Origin: Erythrobacter sp. WG
Lineage (GTDB): Bacteria > Pseudomonadota > Alphaproteobacteria > Sphingomonadales > Sphingomonadaceae
Reading direction: 5' to 3'
Assembly (NCBI RefSeq): GCF_026586795.1
Contig: NZ_JAPFGY010000032.1
Location: forward strand, 1-37,491
DNA length: 37,491 nucleotides
A program made the position numbers and the translations under genes. Under the pieces are notes generated by a model that worked only from the letters and a program-made list of their open reading frames with translations, was not told where the DNA came from and made no database searches. Shown here piece after piece: positions 23,256 through 32,741 of this stretch (position 1 is the first letter of the stretch; the number at the start of each line of letters is the position of its first letter).

Positions 23256-24573
23256 TGAGGTTCTCCTTGGCAAAGCGATAGGGACGCGGCGGCCTGCCCA
23301 CGGCAAGCGCCGTGGCGACGGTGATGGTGCCCACCCGCCCGACGAACATGAGGACGACGATGACAAGCTGTGCGCTCGGCGGCAGGTCGGCGGTGATGCC
23401 GGTGGACATGCCCACGGTGGCGAAGGCGGAGATGCACTCGAACAGGATCTCGGGCAGCGGCAGGCGCGTGATCGAGGCGATGTAGGTGGCGGCGGCAAAG
23501 ACGATGCCGCCCGCCATCGCGGTGACGGTGAGCGCCTGCCGCTCGACCTCGCTGCCGAAGCGGCGGTCGAAGAGGCCCGCATCGCGCCGGCCCAGCACCT
23601 CGGACAGCACGATGGCAAAGAGCACCACGAAGGTCGTCACCTTGATGCCCCCCGCCGTCCCCGCGCTGCCGCCGCCGATGAACATCAGGAGATAGTTCGC
23701 CATCAGCGTCTGGTCCTCGAAGGCGCCGACATCGAGGCTGTTGAACCCGGCGGTGCGCGGCATGACCGAATGGAAGGCGGCGTTGAGCAGCTTGGCGCCC
23801 AGCCCCATGGGCCCAAGCGTTCCGGGATTGCTCCACTCCATCGCCAGAATCGCCGCAAAGCCAAGCGCCAGCAGCGCGGCGGTGCCCGCGAGGGTGACCT
23901 TCGAGTGCAGCGACCAGCGCCGCCAGTCGAACCGCTTGTCGCGCACATCCTGCATCACCGGAAAGCCAAGCGCGGCGAGCACCACCGAGACCATGATCGG
24001 GCCCAGGATCATGGAATCGTTCTGGAAGCCCATCACGCTGTCGGCGAAGGTCGAGAAGCCGGCATTGTTGAAGGCGCTGACGGAATGGAACACCGCGTGC
24101 CACAGCGCCGCGCCGATCCCCATGTCGTAGGCGAGCGCCATGCGCGCCCAGAGGACCAGCGCGACGACGGCCTCGACCGCGACGGTGACGGCGAACACCA
24201 GCTTGAGGACGGAGAGCGCGTCGCCCGTCTCCAGCCGCCCGCGCTCGACCTGGGTCGCGAGCCGGTCGTGGAGCCCGAAGCCGCGCCCGGCGATGAGGCC
24301 GAACAGCGTCGCCGCGGTCATGATCCCGAGCCCTCCGATCTGGAACATCAGCAGGATCGCGACCTGTCCGAAGGGCGACCAGTAGCTGCCGGTGTCGACC
24401 ACCACGAGACCGGTGACCGCCACCGCCGAGGTGGCGGTGAACAGCGCGGTGAGGAACGGCGCACGGATGCCGTCAGCGGTGGCGATGGGCAGGCTGAGCG
24501 CCGCCGTGCCGATCGCGATGGCGAGCAGGAACAGGCTCGGCACCAGGCGGATCGGATGGCGCAGCGACTCCAT
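23245..24573 (-). CDS. ktrB: Potassium uptake channel subunit KtrB (TrkH/KtrB family)
   Basis: This 442-residue inner membrane protein has four M1-P-M2 repeats. The selectivity loops are visible: SAVAVTGLVV (first), SVSAFNNAGFS (second), PRTAGFNSLD (third) and SAFATVGMSTG (fourth), each with the key Gly. The gating-loop region after the third repeat is rich in Gly/Ala (FIGGGSAGTAGGIKVTTF), as in TrkH/KtrB. Length is close to Bacillus and Vibrio KtrB. KtrAB imports K+ with Na+ dependence. It lies 65 bases after the histidine kinase gene and overlaps ktrA. No strong ribosome site is seen; GGAG is 20 bases upstream. Confidence 0.93.
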   Translation of the reverse strand: MESLRHPIRLVPSLFLLAIAIGTAALSLPIATADGIRAPFLTALFTATSAVAVTGLVVVDTGSYWSPFGQVAILLMFQIGGLGIMTAATLFGLIAGRGFGLHDRLATQVERGRLETGDALSVLKLVFAVTVAVEAVVALVLWARMALAYDMGIGAALWHAVFHSVSAFNNAGFSTFADSVMGFQNDSMILGPIMVSVVLAALGFPVMQDVRDKRFDWRRWSLHSKVTLAGTAALLALGFAAILAMEWSNPGTLGPMGLGAKLLNAAFHSVMPRTAGFNSLDVGAFEDQTLMANYLLMFIGGGSAGTAGGIKVTTFVVLFAIVLSEVLGRRDAGLFDRRFGSEVERQALTVTAMAGGIVFAAATYIASITRLPLPEILFECISAFATVGMSTGITADLPPSAQLVIVVLMFVGRVGTITVATALAVGRPPRPYRFAKENLIVG

Positions 24574-24638
24574 GCCCGCGCTTTGCGCCACTCCGGCGCG
24601 CGCATCAACGCCTTGCGTCCAGCGACGCCCCGCCCGCG

Positions 24639-25952
24639 TCAGGCGAGCGCGACGCTGAGCTCCGCGCGCAGGCCGCCTTCGGGGCGGTTGGCGAGCCGCA
24701 GCGCGCCGCCGTGCAGCCGGGCGATGGCCGCGACGATCGCGAGCCCCAGCCCGTGCCCGCCGGTCGATCGGTTGCGCGAAGGCTCGATCCGCACGAAGGC
24801 GCCGGCTGCAGGATCGAGCATATCCTCGGGGATGCCGGGCCCCTGGTCCTCGACGATGAGGCTGGCCGTCGCTGTGTCCTCGGCCAGCCGGATGGTCGCC
24901 GCGCCGCTGTAACGCACCGCGTTGTCGACAAGGTTGGTGAACGCGCGGCGGACGGCGTCGGCATCGACGCGCACCGGCAGCGCCGCGCGCTCTTCGAGCA
25001 CGACATCGGCGCCGCGCGCGCGAAACTCGGCGGCGACCGTTCTCGCGATGGCGACGAGGTCGCCTTCCCGGCGCGCGATGTTGGCCGAGCTGCGGGCGAG
25101 CGAGAGGATGCCTTCCAGATCGCCCGACAGGCGCTCGATCTCGGCGATGAGGCCCGCGCGCTGCGCGTCGTCCTCGACCAGTTCGGCCTGGATGCGCAGC
25201 GCGGTGAGCGGGGTGCGCAGGTCGTGGCCGATGGCGCCCAGCATCACGTCCTTCTCGCGCAGCATCGCCGCGATGCGGGTCTGCATCGCGTGGACCGCGC
25301 CGATCAGCTCGCGCACGTCGCGCGGGCCCGGCAGCGGCTCGAGCGCGGGCGGCGCGGCGGTGTTCCACGGGTCGGCGGCCCAGGCGTCGGCATCGCGGGT
25401 CAGCGCGGACAGCGGGCGCGTGACGCTGCGCACCAGCAGCAGGAGCGGCACCAGCAGCACGGCGAGGATCACCAGCGTCTGCACCGCCAGCCCCCAGATC
25501 AGCGGCCCGACCGGCGCAGGCCCCCGCGCGCGGGAGGTCAGCCACGTCCCGTTTTCGGTCTGCACGGAGATGATGACGAAGCGGTTGCCGCGCGGCCCTT
25601 CCACCAGCGCGGCGCGGACCGCCCGCACCCGCGCCTCGCTGTCCTGTGCGAGCCGCGCGCGGGCGAGCGCCTCGATATTGGCGAGGCGGGGCATTTCGGG
25701 CCGGATCGGGGCCTCGGCGCTGACACGCAGCCGCGCGCGGGCACCCCAGCGGCGCTCCCGCAGCCCCTCGGGCCCGGCAGCGTCGACGGCATCGACCAGC
25801 CGGGCGATCGCCGGGGCGGCGGCGGCTTCCATGCTAAAGGCCTGCCGTTCCCGCACGGCGAGCGTGAAGTTGAGCGCCTGCGCGGCGATGAGGCCGAGCG
25901 CGACGATCAGCATCACCTGCTGCGCCAGCGACAATCGCGACAGCAGCCTCAC
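24639..25952 (-). CDS. EnvZ-type sensor histidine kinase
   Basis: The 437-residue kinase has two membrane helices (about 13-32 and 150-174) flanking a periplasmic domain of about 115 residues, then a HAMP region (about 175-230), a HisKA domain with phospho-acceptor His243 in AIGHDLRTPLTALR, and a HATPase domain with NLVDNAVRYSG, DQGPGIP and GGHGLGLAIV. This is the EnvZ-like layout. Start is GTG at 25952, overlapping the regulator's stop by 4 bases (GTGA), so the pair is co-translated. Downstream are ktrB and ktrA, suggesting that it senses osmotic or potassium status; this is inference. Confidence 0.93.
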   Translation of the reverse strand: MRLLSRLSLAQQVMLIVALGLIAAQALNFTLAVRERQAFSMEAAAAPAIARLVDAVDAAGPEGLRERRWGARARLRVSAEAPIRPEMPRLANIEALARARLAQDSEARVRAVRAALVEGPRGNRFVIISVQTENGTWLTSRARGPAPVGPLIWGLAVQTLVILAVLLVPLLLLVRSVTRPLSALTRDADAWAADPWNTAAPPALEPLPGPRDVRELIGAVHAMQTRIAAMLREKDVMLGAIGHDLRTPLTALRIQAELVEDDAQRAGLIAEIERLSGDLEGILSLARSSANIARREGDLVAIARTVAAEFRARGADVVLEERAALPVRVDADAVRRAFTNLVDNAVRYSGAATIRLAEDTATASLIVEDQGPGIPEDMLDPAAGAFVRIEPSRNRSTGGHGLGLAIVAAIARLHGGALRLANRPEGGLRAELSVALA

Positions 25953-26668
25953 AGCCGCGTCACCCGGGCGGCGAGGACATATCCCGCCGCGTGGACGGTC
26001 TTGATGTATTCGGGCGCGCGGGGATCGACCTCGATCTTGCGCCGCAGCCGGCTGATCGCGTTGTCGATCGCCCGGTCGAACGGGCCGGCCTCGCGGCCCT
26101 TGGTGAGATCGAGCAGCTGGTCGCGCGACAGGGTCACGTTGGGGCGCAGCACCAGTGCCTCGAGCAGCGCGAAATCGCCGCCGGTGAGCGGCACCTCGTG
26201 CCCGTCCCCGCGCATCAGGCGGCGCTGCGCGGTGTCGAGAATCCACGGGCCGAAGCGGTATCCGGACGCGGCCTCGGGCGCGGCGACGCTGCGCTGGCTG
26301 CGGCGCAGGATCGCGGCGATGCGCGCGGTCAGCTCGCGCGGGTTGAAGGGCTTGGCGAGGTAATCGTCGGCACCCATCTCGAGCCCGATGATGCGGTCGA
26401 TATCCTCGGCGCGGGCGGTGAGAAGGATGATCGGCAGATCGCTCCCCGCCCGGATGAAGCGCGCAAGGCTGAGCCCGTCCTCGCCGGGCATCATGATGTC
26501 GAGGATGGCGAGATCGAACGCGCCGACCAGCAGCTGTGCGCGCGCCTCGGCGGCATCGGCGGCGGTCGTCACCCGGTAGCCCGCCTTGCCCAGCACCGTC
26601 GCCAGCGGCGTGCGGATCGAGGGCTCGTCATCGACGAGCAGCAGGTGCGCAAGGGGGGCGGCGGTCAC
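25949..26668 (-). CDS. OmpR-family response regulator
   Basis: The protein (239 residues from this start) has a receiver domain (LLLVDDEPSIR near residue 9, phospho-acceptor Asp57 in AILDIMMPGEDG, Thr in LLTARAE, Lys in LAKPF) and a C-terminal winged helix (about 140-235; LTGGDFALLEALVLRPN, FDRAIDNAISRLRRKIE, YIKTVHAAGYVL). I prefer the GTG at 26668, which gives the usual short lead before the first strand. An ATG at 26713 would add 15 residues, but it starts only 23 bases beyond the upstream hairpin, leaving no room for a promoter. It is coupled to the kinase by a 4-base overlap. Confidence 0.9.
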   Translation of the reverse strand: MTAAPLAHLLLVDDEPSIRTPLATVLGKAGYRVTTAADAAEARAQLLVGAFDLAILDIMMPGEDGLSLARFIRAGSDLPIILLTARAEDIDRIIGLEMGADDYLAKPFNPRELTARIAAILRRSQRSVAAPEAASGYRFGPWILDTAQRRLMRGDGHEVPLTGGDFALLEALVLRPNVTLSRDQLLDLTKGREAGPFDRAIDNAISRLRRKIEVDPRAPEYIKTVHAAGYVLAARVTRL

Positions 26669-26736
26669 GGGCGGCAGGGTTCCGATGGCAGGGTCAGGAA
26701 GGGCGGATAGCACATCGCGCCGCTGCGCAAAGAGTC

Positions 26737-26760
26737 AGGGGCCGGTCGCAGCCGGCCCCT
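26737..26760 (-). terminator. Hairpin terminator after the EF-hand gene
   Basis: Perfect 9-bp arms (AGGGGCCGG / CCGGCCCCT) enclose a 6-base loop, 25 bases beyond the stop of the EF-hand gene on the minus strand. It is followed there by GACTCTTTG, a weak U-tract. It separates the EF-hand gene from the two-component operon. Confidence 0.65.
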
Positions 26761-26785
26761 GGCGTTCACATCATCGCGCGGCGGA

Positions 26786-27271
26786 TCACTTGCCGCGCGC
26801 GGCCTTGCGGGCTTCCCAGTGGGCAGCGCGCTCTTCCTTGGTCACGGTGCCGTCGCGGTTGGTATCGGCAGCGTCGAACCGGGCCAGCGCGCGGGCGCCG
26901 AACTCGTCGCGGGTGATGACCCCGTCGCCGTTGGCGTCCATCTGCGGGCGATCCCCGCCGCGCTTGCCGGCCCACTGGCCCGGGCGCTTCCGCTCGCCGG
27001 CGGGCTTGGCCGCGCCATCGGCGGCGCGCGCCTCGCGGCGTTCCTGCCACTTGGCCTTGCGGGCCTCCCTGGCGGCCTGCATCTCGGCCGCCTCGATCTG
27101 GCCGTTGCCGTTGGTGTCCATCGCCTTGAAGCGCTGATCGAGGCGCGCGTTCAACTCCGCGCGGGTCACCGGGGCATCGCGGTTCGCGCCGGGGCCCATC
27201 GGCCCGGCCATCGCGGTGCCGGTGAGGGCGACGGTGAGGATCCCGCCGGCGAGCAGTCTGGCAATCGTCAT
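26786..27271 (-). CDS. Secreted EF-hand calcium-binding protein
   Basis: The 161-residue protein has a signal peptide (about 1-22, cleavage at AMA-G) and three EF-hand loops: residues 52-63 (DTNGNGQIEAAE), 112-123 (DANGDGVITRDE) and 136-147 (DTNRDGTVTKEE). All carry acidic or polar ligands at 1, 3, 5 and Glu at 12. A basic, Ala/Arg/Lys-rich segment (64-110) separates the first loop from the other two. It should bind Ca2+ in the periplasm; function is not known. Start at 27271 has AAGGAACG upstream; the frame continues upstream without support. A hairpin follows the gene. Confidence 0.9.
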   Translation of the reverse strand: MTIARLLAGGILTVALTGTAMAGPMGPGANRDAPVTRAELNARLDQRFKAMDTNGNGQIEAAEMQAAREARKAKWQERREARAADGAAKPAGERKRPGQWAGKRGGDRPQMDANGDGVITRDEFGARALARFDAADTNRDGTVTKEERAAHWEARKAARGK

Positions 27272-27415
27272 GATCTCGTTCCTTTCATCCGGACGGCCAC
27301 AGCACCGTCCCATGACGCCGCTTATGCGCGCGCGCCGTCGCAGCGGTTTGTCAGCGGGGCGGGAAATGTGTCGCAAATTGTATCAGGCTCCTCTCGCTGG
27401 AGCGCGTGGGCCACG

Positions 27416-28237
27416 TCAGGCGCGGGTCGCCTCGAGCTCGGCGAGGAGCGTCGTGATCACCTGCGGATCGTAGGTGAAGCCCATGTGCGTGCAGCGCAGC
27501 GGGATCGCGCGGTCGCGCTCGCCCGGGCGGCCAGCGGCGCAGCGCGGGGCGATCACGCCGTCATTGGCGCTCCAAAGGGCGACCGTCTCGACCGGGGGCT
27601 TGGCGGCGAGGTCCGCATCGATCGGCGGGGCATCGACCGAGTGCCCGGTGATGAACTGGTAGGCGCGCCACACGTTGTTCGCTCTCGGCGAGCCGGAGAA
27701 GGGCGAGCCCATCGAGATCACCTTCGCCACCGCCTCAGGCCGCCGCTTGGCGATCTCGCGCGCATAGAGCCCGCCAAGGCTCCAGCCGATCAGCACCACC
27801 TTGCGCCCGTGGCGCGCGTGAAGCTCGAGCAGCCGCGCCTCGATCGCGTCGAAACGCGCGGGCTCGGGGCCCCAGTTGCGACCCAGACCCCAGCGCTTGG
27901 CGATGTGCCCGGCACGCTCGAGATGCCGCGCGAGGTAGCGCATCCGCATCGGCGAGGCGCCGAAGCCGGGGAGGATCATGACGACCTGCGGATTGGCCGT
28001 CACCGCCACCGGCACCCGCCGGCGCGGGCGGCGCACGGGTTCGAGCAGCACCTGCGCCTCGCCGATCAGCCGGGCGAAGGCGGGCTTGCCGGCCTCGAAC
28101 TCCTCGGGACACGCCTCGCGGGCGAGCGCCAGGCGCCGGGCCAGCTCGCTTGCGGCATAGGCCTGCTGGCCGCGCGCGCCCGCAGCGAGCAGCGGGGCGG
28201 GAAGCCGGGTCCGGTCGAAGGCGAAGCGCGAAGCCAT
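27416..28237 (-). CDS. Alpha/beta hydrolase
   Basis: This 273-residue protein has an alpha/beta hydrolase core from about residue 83: MILPGFGASPMRMRYLARHL near the oxyanion site, the nucleophile elbow GWSLGG with Ser153, Asp226 (WSANDGVI) and His251 (CTHMGFTYDP) as likely triad. The N-terminal 80 residues are charged and helical. No signal peptide is seen, so it is cytoplasmic. It resembles esterase/lipase-like proteins of the PGAP1/lipase class, but the substrate is unknown. The start at 28237 has AGGAGAAGG directly upstream; an ATG 18 bases earlier would overlap that site. There is no obvious operon partner. Confidence 0.87.
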   Translation of the reverse strand: MASRFAFDRTRLPAPLLAAGARGQQAYAASELARRLALAREACPEEFEAGKPAFARLIGEAQVLLEPVRRPRRRVPVAVTANPQVVMILPGFGASPMRMRYLARHLERAGHIAKRWGLGRNWGPEPARFDAIEARLLELHARHGRKVVLIGWSLGGLYAREIAKRRPEAVAKVISMGSPFSGSPRANNVWRAYQFITGHSVDAPPIDADLAAKPPVETVALWSANDGVIAPRCAAGRPGERDRAIPLRCTHMGFTYDPQVITTLLAELEATRA

Positions 28238-28323
28238 GCCTTCTCCTAACAACAAAGCGGCTGAATGTTCAATGAAGTGTCACAGGCGTAACAAATCCGA
28301 CACATTCTGCCGGCGGCGTGCGG

Positions 28324-28860
28324 TCACTTCGCCGGGCAGGCGCCGATCCGCTCGTGCTTGACGGTGGCGCTCATCGTCCCGCGCCCTGCGCCGTCGAAGG
28401 CCATCTGCGTGGTCGCGGTGAGATCCGCGCCGGTCTTCGTGGCGGTGCCGGTCAGGCTGGTGCGGGTCTCGCGGCCCTCGGCCTTGCAGACCATCACCGC
28501 GTCGAGCTTGCCGCCGTCGAGCGCGAAGCTCTCATAGGCGCAGTCGCCGTTCTGGCCCTGGCTGACGACCTCCTCGAAGCCCTTGCCGGCCTCCTCGGCG
28601 GTCAGGCAGTCCTCGACCGTCGTGCTGAGCCCCGCGCCGTGGTTCTTCATCTCGGGCGGGAGCCCCGGGATCTCGAGCCCGGTCATGGTGACGGTGGTCT
28701 TGTAGAGACCCGGCTCGGGCTTCAGCCCTTCGGCCTCGGCGCGCTTGGCCGCCTCGCCGATCGAGACCTTGCCGTCGCCGTCGGCATCGGCATTGCCCCC
28801 GCCCGAACATCCCGCAAGGGTCAGGGCGGCGGCGAGGGCGGCGAGGACGAAAGGCTTCAT
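28324..28860 (-). CDS. DUF3617 lipoprotein with an N-terminal EF-hand loop
   Basis: The 178-residue protein has a lipoprotein signal (LTLAGC, Cys18). Directly after it lies a canonical EF-hand loop at residues 25-36 ([12 protein letters not shown]), then a DUF3617 domain (about 48-178) with the typical opening [21 protein letters not shown] and conserved cysteines (in VEDCLT, GDCAYE, MVCKAE and GACPAK). DUF3617 proteins are periplasmic or envelope proteins of unknown function, common in sphingomonads. An EF-hand loop in this position is unusual as far as I know. Start has AGGAGA upstream. It is divergent from uvrB with a 120-base gap. Confidence 0.9.
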   Translation of the reverse strand: MKPFVLAALAAALTLAGCSGGGNADADGDGKVSIGEAAKRAEAEGLKPEPGLYKTTVTMTGLEIPGLPPEMKNHGAGLSTTVEDCLTAEEAGKGFEEVVSQGQNGDCAYESFALDGGKLDAVMVCKAEGRETRTSLTGTATKTGADLTATTQMAFDGAGRGTMSATVKHERIGACPAK

Positions 28861-28980
28861 GAAGGGCGTCTCCTGTGGCTGCCCCTCCATAACAGCGATT
28901 GCGGCAAAGCGTGCCCCGAAAAGCGCGTCCGGGCTGGCGGCCGCCTTGCACGTGCCCGCTTTGTTCCCCATACAGGGCGC

Positions 28981-31176
28981 ATGGCCGAACTCGTGATCCG
29001 CCGCGGACTGGACGAGCCCGAGACGGGCGCCGATTTCGTCCCGCACCGCCCTGCCCGCCCCGACAAATCGATGGGCGGAATCCCCTTCAAGCTCGTCTCG
29101 GACTACCAGCCCGCCGGCGACCAGCCGACCGCGATCCGCGAGCTGACCGAAGCCGCGCTCGCGGGCGACCAGACGCAGGTGCTGCTCGGCGTCACCGGCT
29201 CGGGCAAGACCTTCACCATGGCCAAGGTCATCGAGACCTTGCAGCGCCCGGCGCTGATCCTCGCCCCCAACAAGATCCTCGCCGCGCAGCTCTACGGCGA
29301 ATTCAAGAGCTTCTTCCCCGAGAACGCGGTCGAGTACTTCGTCTCCTACTACGACTACTACCAGCCCGAAGCCTACGTGCCGCGCTCCGATACCTATATC
29401 GAGAAGGAGTCGAGCGTGAACGAGGCGATCGACCGGATGCGCCATTCGGCCACCCGCGCGCTGCTCGAACGCGACGACGTGATCATCGTCGCTTCCGTCT
29501 CGTGCCTCTACGGCATCGGCTCGGTCGAGACCTATTCGGCGATGATCTTCGACATCAAGGTGGGCGAGGTGGTCGACCAGCGCGAGCTGATCAGGAAGCT
29601 CGTCGCGCTGCAATACAAGCGCAACGACGCGGCCTTCGCGCGCGGCAACTTCCGGGTGCGCGGGGATAGCCTGGAAATCTTCCCCTCGCACTACGAGGAC
29701 ATGGCCTGGCGGGTGACCTTCTTCGGCGACGAGATCGAGGAGATCGCCGAGTTCGATCCGCTGACCGGCACCAAGGGCGCGAAGCTGGAAAAAGTGCGGG
29801 TCTATGCCAACTCGCACTACGTCACCCCCGGCCCGACGATGAAGCAGGCGGCAGCCGCGATCCGTTTCGAGCTGGAGGAGCGGCTCAAGGAGCTGGAGGC
29901 CGAGGGCAAGCTGCTCGAACGCCAGCGTTTGGAACAGCGCACCAATTTCGACCTCGAGATGATCGCGGCGACCGGCTCGTGCGCGGGGATCGAGAACTAC
30001 AGCCGCTTCCTGACCGGCCGCCTGCCCGGCGAACCCCCGCCTACCCTGTTCGAATACCTGCCCGAAAACGCTCTGCTGTTCGTCGACGAAAGCCACCAGA
30101 CCGTGCCGCAGATCGGCGCGATGGCGCGCGGGGACCACCGCCGCAAGCTGACGCTCGCCGAATACGGCTTCCGCCTGCCCTCCTGCATCGACAACCGCCC
30201 CTTGCGGTTCAACGAGTGGGACGCGATGCGGCCGCAGACCTTCTGCGTCTCTGCCACCCCCGGCGGCTGGGAGATGGAGCAGACCGGCGGCGTCTTCGCC
30301 GAACAGGTGATCCGCCCCACCGGCCTCATCGACCCGCCGGTGGAGATCCGCCCGGTCGAGGACCAGGTGCAGGACTGCATCGCCGAGTGCAAGGCGACCG
30401 CCAAGCTCGGCTACCGCACACTCGTCACCACCCTGACCAAGCGCATGGCCGAGGACCTCACCGAATTCATGCACGAGGCGGGCGTGCGCGTGCGCTACAT
30501 GCACTCGGACGTCGAGACGCTGGAGCGCATCGAACTGATCCGTGACTTGAGGCTCGGGGTCTATGACGTGCTGGTGGGCATCAACCTGCTGCGCGAGGGG
30601 CTGGACATCCCCGAATGCGGGCTGGTGTGCATTCTCGACGCCGACAAGGAGGGCTTCCTCAGGTCGGAAACCTCGCTGATCCAGACCATCGGCCGCGCCG
30701 CGCGCAATGTCGATGGCCGCGTGATCCTCTATGCCGACCGCATCACCGGCAGCATGGAACGCGCGCTTGCCGAAACCGACCGCCGCCGCGCCAAGCAGCA
30801 GGAATACAACGAGGCGCACGGCATCACCCCGCAGACCATCAAGCGCAACATTCACGACATCGTCGCCCACACGGCCTCGCAGGACGGTGTGGTGGTGGGC
30901 ACCGGCGACGAGGAGCGCAACAACCTCGTCGGGCACAACCTCAGGAGCTACATCGAGGACCTCGAGAAGCGAATGCGCAACGCCGCTGCGAACCTCGAAT
31001 TCGAGGAAGCCGGGCGCCTGCGCGACGAGATCCGGCGGCTGGAGGCGGACGAGCTCGGGTTGCCGGACAGCGAGAAACGCGCGCCGATCGTGGGCCGCTC
31101 GAACGAGGGCAAGCCGGGGACGAGGAAGACCCGCTTCGGCAAGACGCGCTACAAGCGGATGGGGGGTAAGCCCTAG
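28981..31176 (+). CDS. uvrB: Excinuclease ABC subunit UvrB
   Basis: The 731-residue protein is the damage-verifying helicase of nucleotide excision repair, working with UvrA and UvrC. Walker A is GVTGSGKTF (70-78), the beta-hairpin that clamps DNA is at [12 protein letters not shown] (about 124-135), the DEAD-like motif is LLFVDESHQ, helicase motifs V and VI are in [10 protein letters not shown] and QTIGRAARN, and the UVR domain that contacts UvrC is near the C-terminus ([20 protein letters not shown]). The start at 28981 adds about 30 residues before the usual N-terminus, as in many alphaproteobacterial UvrB. I found no GTTC-N7-GTTC LexA box upstream. Confidence 0.97.
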   Translation: MAELVIRRGLDEPETGADFVPHRPARPDKSMGGIPFKLVSDYQPAGDQPTAIRELTEAALAGDQTQVLLGVTGSGKTFTMAKVIETLQRPALILAPNKILAAQLYGEFKSFFPENAVEYFVSYYDYYQPEAYVPRSDTYIEKESSVNEAIDRMRHSATRALLERDDVIIVASVSCLYGIGSVETYSAMIFDIKVGEVVDQRELIRKLVALQYKRNDAAFARGNFRVRGDSLEIFPSHYEDMAWRVTFFGDEIEEIAEFDPLTGTKGAKLEKVRVYANSHYVTPGPTMKQAAAAIRFELEERLKELEAEGKLLERQRLEQRTNFDLEMIAATGSCAGIENYSRFLTGRLPGEPPPTLFEYLPENALLFVDESHQTVPQIGAMARGDHRRKLTLAEYGFRLPSCIDNRPLRFNEWDAMRPQTFCVSATPGGWEMEQTGGVFAEQVIRPTGLIDPPVEIRPVEDQVQDCIAECKATAKLGYRTLVTTLTKRMAEDLTEFMHEAGVRVRYMHSDVETLERIELIRDLRLGVYDVLVGINLLREGLDIPECGLVCILDADKEGFLRSETSLIQTIGRAARNVDGRVILYADRITGSMERALAETDRRRAKQQEYNEAHGITPQTIKRNIHDIVAHTASQDGVVVGTGDEERNNLVGHNLRSYIEDLEKRMRNAAANLEFEEAGRLRDEIRRLEADELGLPDSEKRAPIVGRSNEGKPGTRKTRFGKTRYKRMGGKP

Positions 31177-31223
31177 GCCCACCCCTTGAACGGCCCGCGC
31201 AAGCCTGTCACTCACCTCGGCCC

Positions 31224-32741
31224 ATGAACGCCCGATTCCTTGCTGCGCTGGCCGCCGCCAGCACTCTCGCCCTTGCCGTTCCCACCCTCGCGCAGGACGC
31301 CGCGCCCAGGGCCGAGGCGGCCAAGCCCACCGCCGCCGCCGCGCCCGAGCCCCAGACCCGCAGCCGCGACCTTGCCGGCACCTTCGGCGGGCAGCGCATC
31401 GCCTACCGTGCGACCATCGCCGACACGATCCTCTCGAGCGATGACGGCAAGCCCGAGGCGGTGATCGTCACCACCTCCTACGTGAAGACCCCGGTCGATG
31501 CGGCGCGCCCCGTGTTCTTCATCTACAACGGCGGCCCGGGCTCGGGCTCGGTGTGGCTTCAGATGGGCGCCTTCGGGCCGAAGCGCGTGGCGATCCCCTC
31601 CGACGCGCGCGACGACGGCGCCCCGCCCTATCCGCTGCTCGACAACCCCGACAGCCTGCTCGACGTCGCCGACCTCGTGTTCATCGACCCGCCCGGCACC
31701 GGCTTGAGCTACCTGACGCCGGGGACCGATCCCAAGAAGTACTACGGCCTCAGGCAGGACGGTCGCGCGGTAGCGGACGTGATCCGCCGCTGGATCAACG
31801 ACAACGGCCGCTGGTCGAGCCCCAAGTATCTCGGCGGGGAGAGCTACGGCACCAGCCGCACGGCGATGGTCGTCGACGAGCTGGAGGGCTCGACCTACAA
31901 CGATGTCGGCCTCAACGGCCTCATCCTGATCTCGACGATCCTCGACTTCGCGGGCCGCGAGCCGACGCCGGGCAACGAGCTTGCCTATGTCGTCACCCTG
32001 CCCAATATGGCCGCGGCCGCCTGGTATCACGGCAAGGTCGAGGCGCCCTCGGTGGAGGCGATCGTCGCCGAGGCCCGCCGCTTCGCTATCGGGCCTTTCG
32101 CGACCGCGCTGCTCAAGGGCAGCGAGCTTCCGGCAGAGGAGCGCGCCGCCGTCCGCCGGGAGATGGCGCGGCTCACCGGCCTCAGCGAAACCTATCTCGA
32201 ACAGGCCAACCTGCGCGTCACCGACCAGCGCTTCTACAAGGAGCTGCTGCGCGACCGGGGGCTGACCATCGGCCGGCTCGATGCGCGCTATACCGGCACG
32301 GACTACGACAATGCGGGCGAGACCCCGGACGACGATCCCAGCTTCTACGGGATCGACGCGGGCTACACCGCCGCGATCAACCAATGGGCGCGCGAGACGC
32401 TGGGCTACCGAACCGATCGGCAATACCAGTCGATCGGCCGCGATCCGGGCCGCCTATGGGACTGGTCGCTGGGTGGCGGGGGGCGCGGCGCCTACCTCAA
32501 CATCGCCCCGCTGATCGGCCAGGCGATGCGGAAGAACGCAGGCCTCAGGCTGTTCAACGCACAAGGCTGGTATGATTTCGCCACGCCCTTCTTCGGTGCC
32601 GAATATTCGCTCAAGAGACCCGGCATCCCGCAGGAACGGATCACGTGGAAATATTACGACGCGGGGCACATGATGTATGTCCGCGACGAGGACCGGGCCA
32701 AGCTTGCGGCCGATATCCGCGCCTTCATCCGCGCCCGGTGA
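31224..32741 (+). CDS. Secreted S10-family serine carboxypeptidase
   Basis: The 505-residue protein has a signal peptide (about 1-23, LAVPTLA-Q) and an Ala/Pro-rich linker, followed by an S10 peptidase domain. Motifs are FFIYNGGPGSGSVWL (oxyanion region, about 98-112), DPPGTGLSY, nucleophile Ser207 in GGESYGT, Asp451 in GWYDFATPF and His482 in DAGHMMY, which complete the triad. These enzymes remove C-terminal amino acids at acidic pH; bacterial forms are secreted or periplasmic and often support growth on peptides. It starts 47 bases after uvrB. The following lipoprotein starts inside its stop codon, so they are coupled. Confidence 0.92.
   Translation: MNARFLAALAAASTLALAVPTLAQDAAPRAEAAKPTAAAAPEPQTRSRDLAGTFGGQRIAYRATIADTILSSDDGKPEAVIVTTSYVKTPVDAARPVFFIYNGGPGSGSVWLQMGAFGPKRVAIPSDARDDGAPPYPLLDNPDSLLDVADLVFIDPPGTGLSYLTPGTDPKKYYGLRQDGRAVADVIRRWINDNGRWSSPKYLGGESYGTSRTAMVVDELEGSTYNDVGLNGLILISTILDFAGREPTPGNELAYVVTLPNMAAAAWYHGKVEAPSVEAIVAEARRFAIGPFATALLKGSELPAEERAAVRREMARLTGLSETYLEQANLRVTDQRFYKELLRDRGLTIGRLDARYTGTDYDNAGETPDDDPSFYGIDAGYTAAINQWARETLGYRTDRQYQSIGRDPGRLWDWSLGGGGRGAYLNIAPLIGQAMRKNAGLRLFNAQGWYDFATPFFGAEYSLKRPGIPQERITWKYYDAGHMMYVRDEDRAKLAADIRAFIRAR

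Noticed and set aside
28861..28980. Possible LexA box before uvrB (GTTC near 28963)
   Set aside because: The alphaproteobacterial LexA site needs GTTC-N7-GTTC; the second half is AGGG here, so SOS control is not supported by the sequence.
28324..31215. Minus-strand open frame of over 950 codons running opposite uvrB
   Set aside because: It is the antisense of uvrB joined to the true DUF3617 gene. High third-position GC keeps this frame open, and the predicted peptide opposite uvrB has no recognisable domain.
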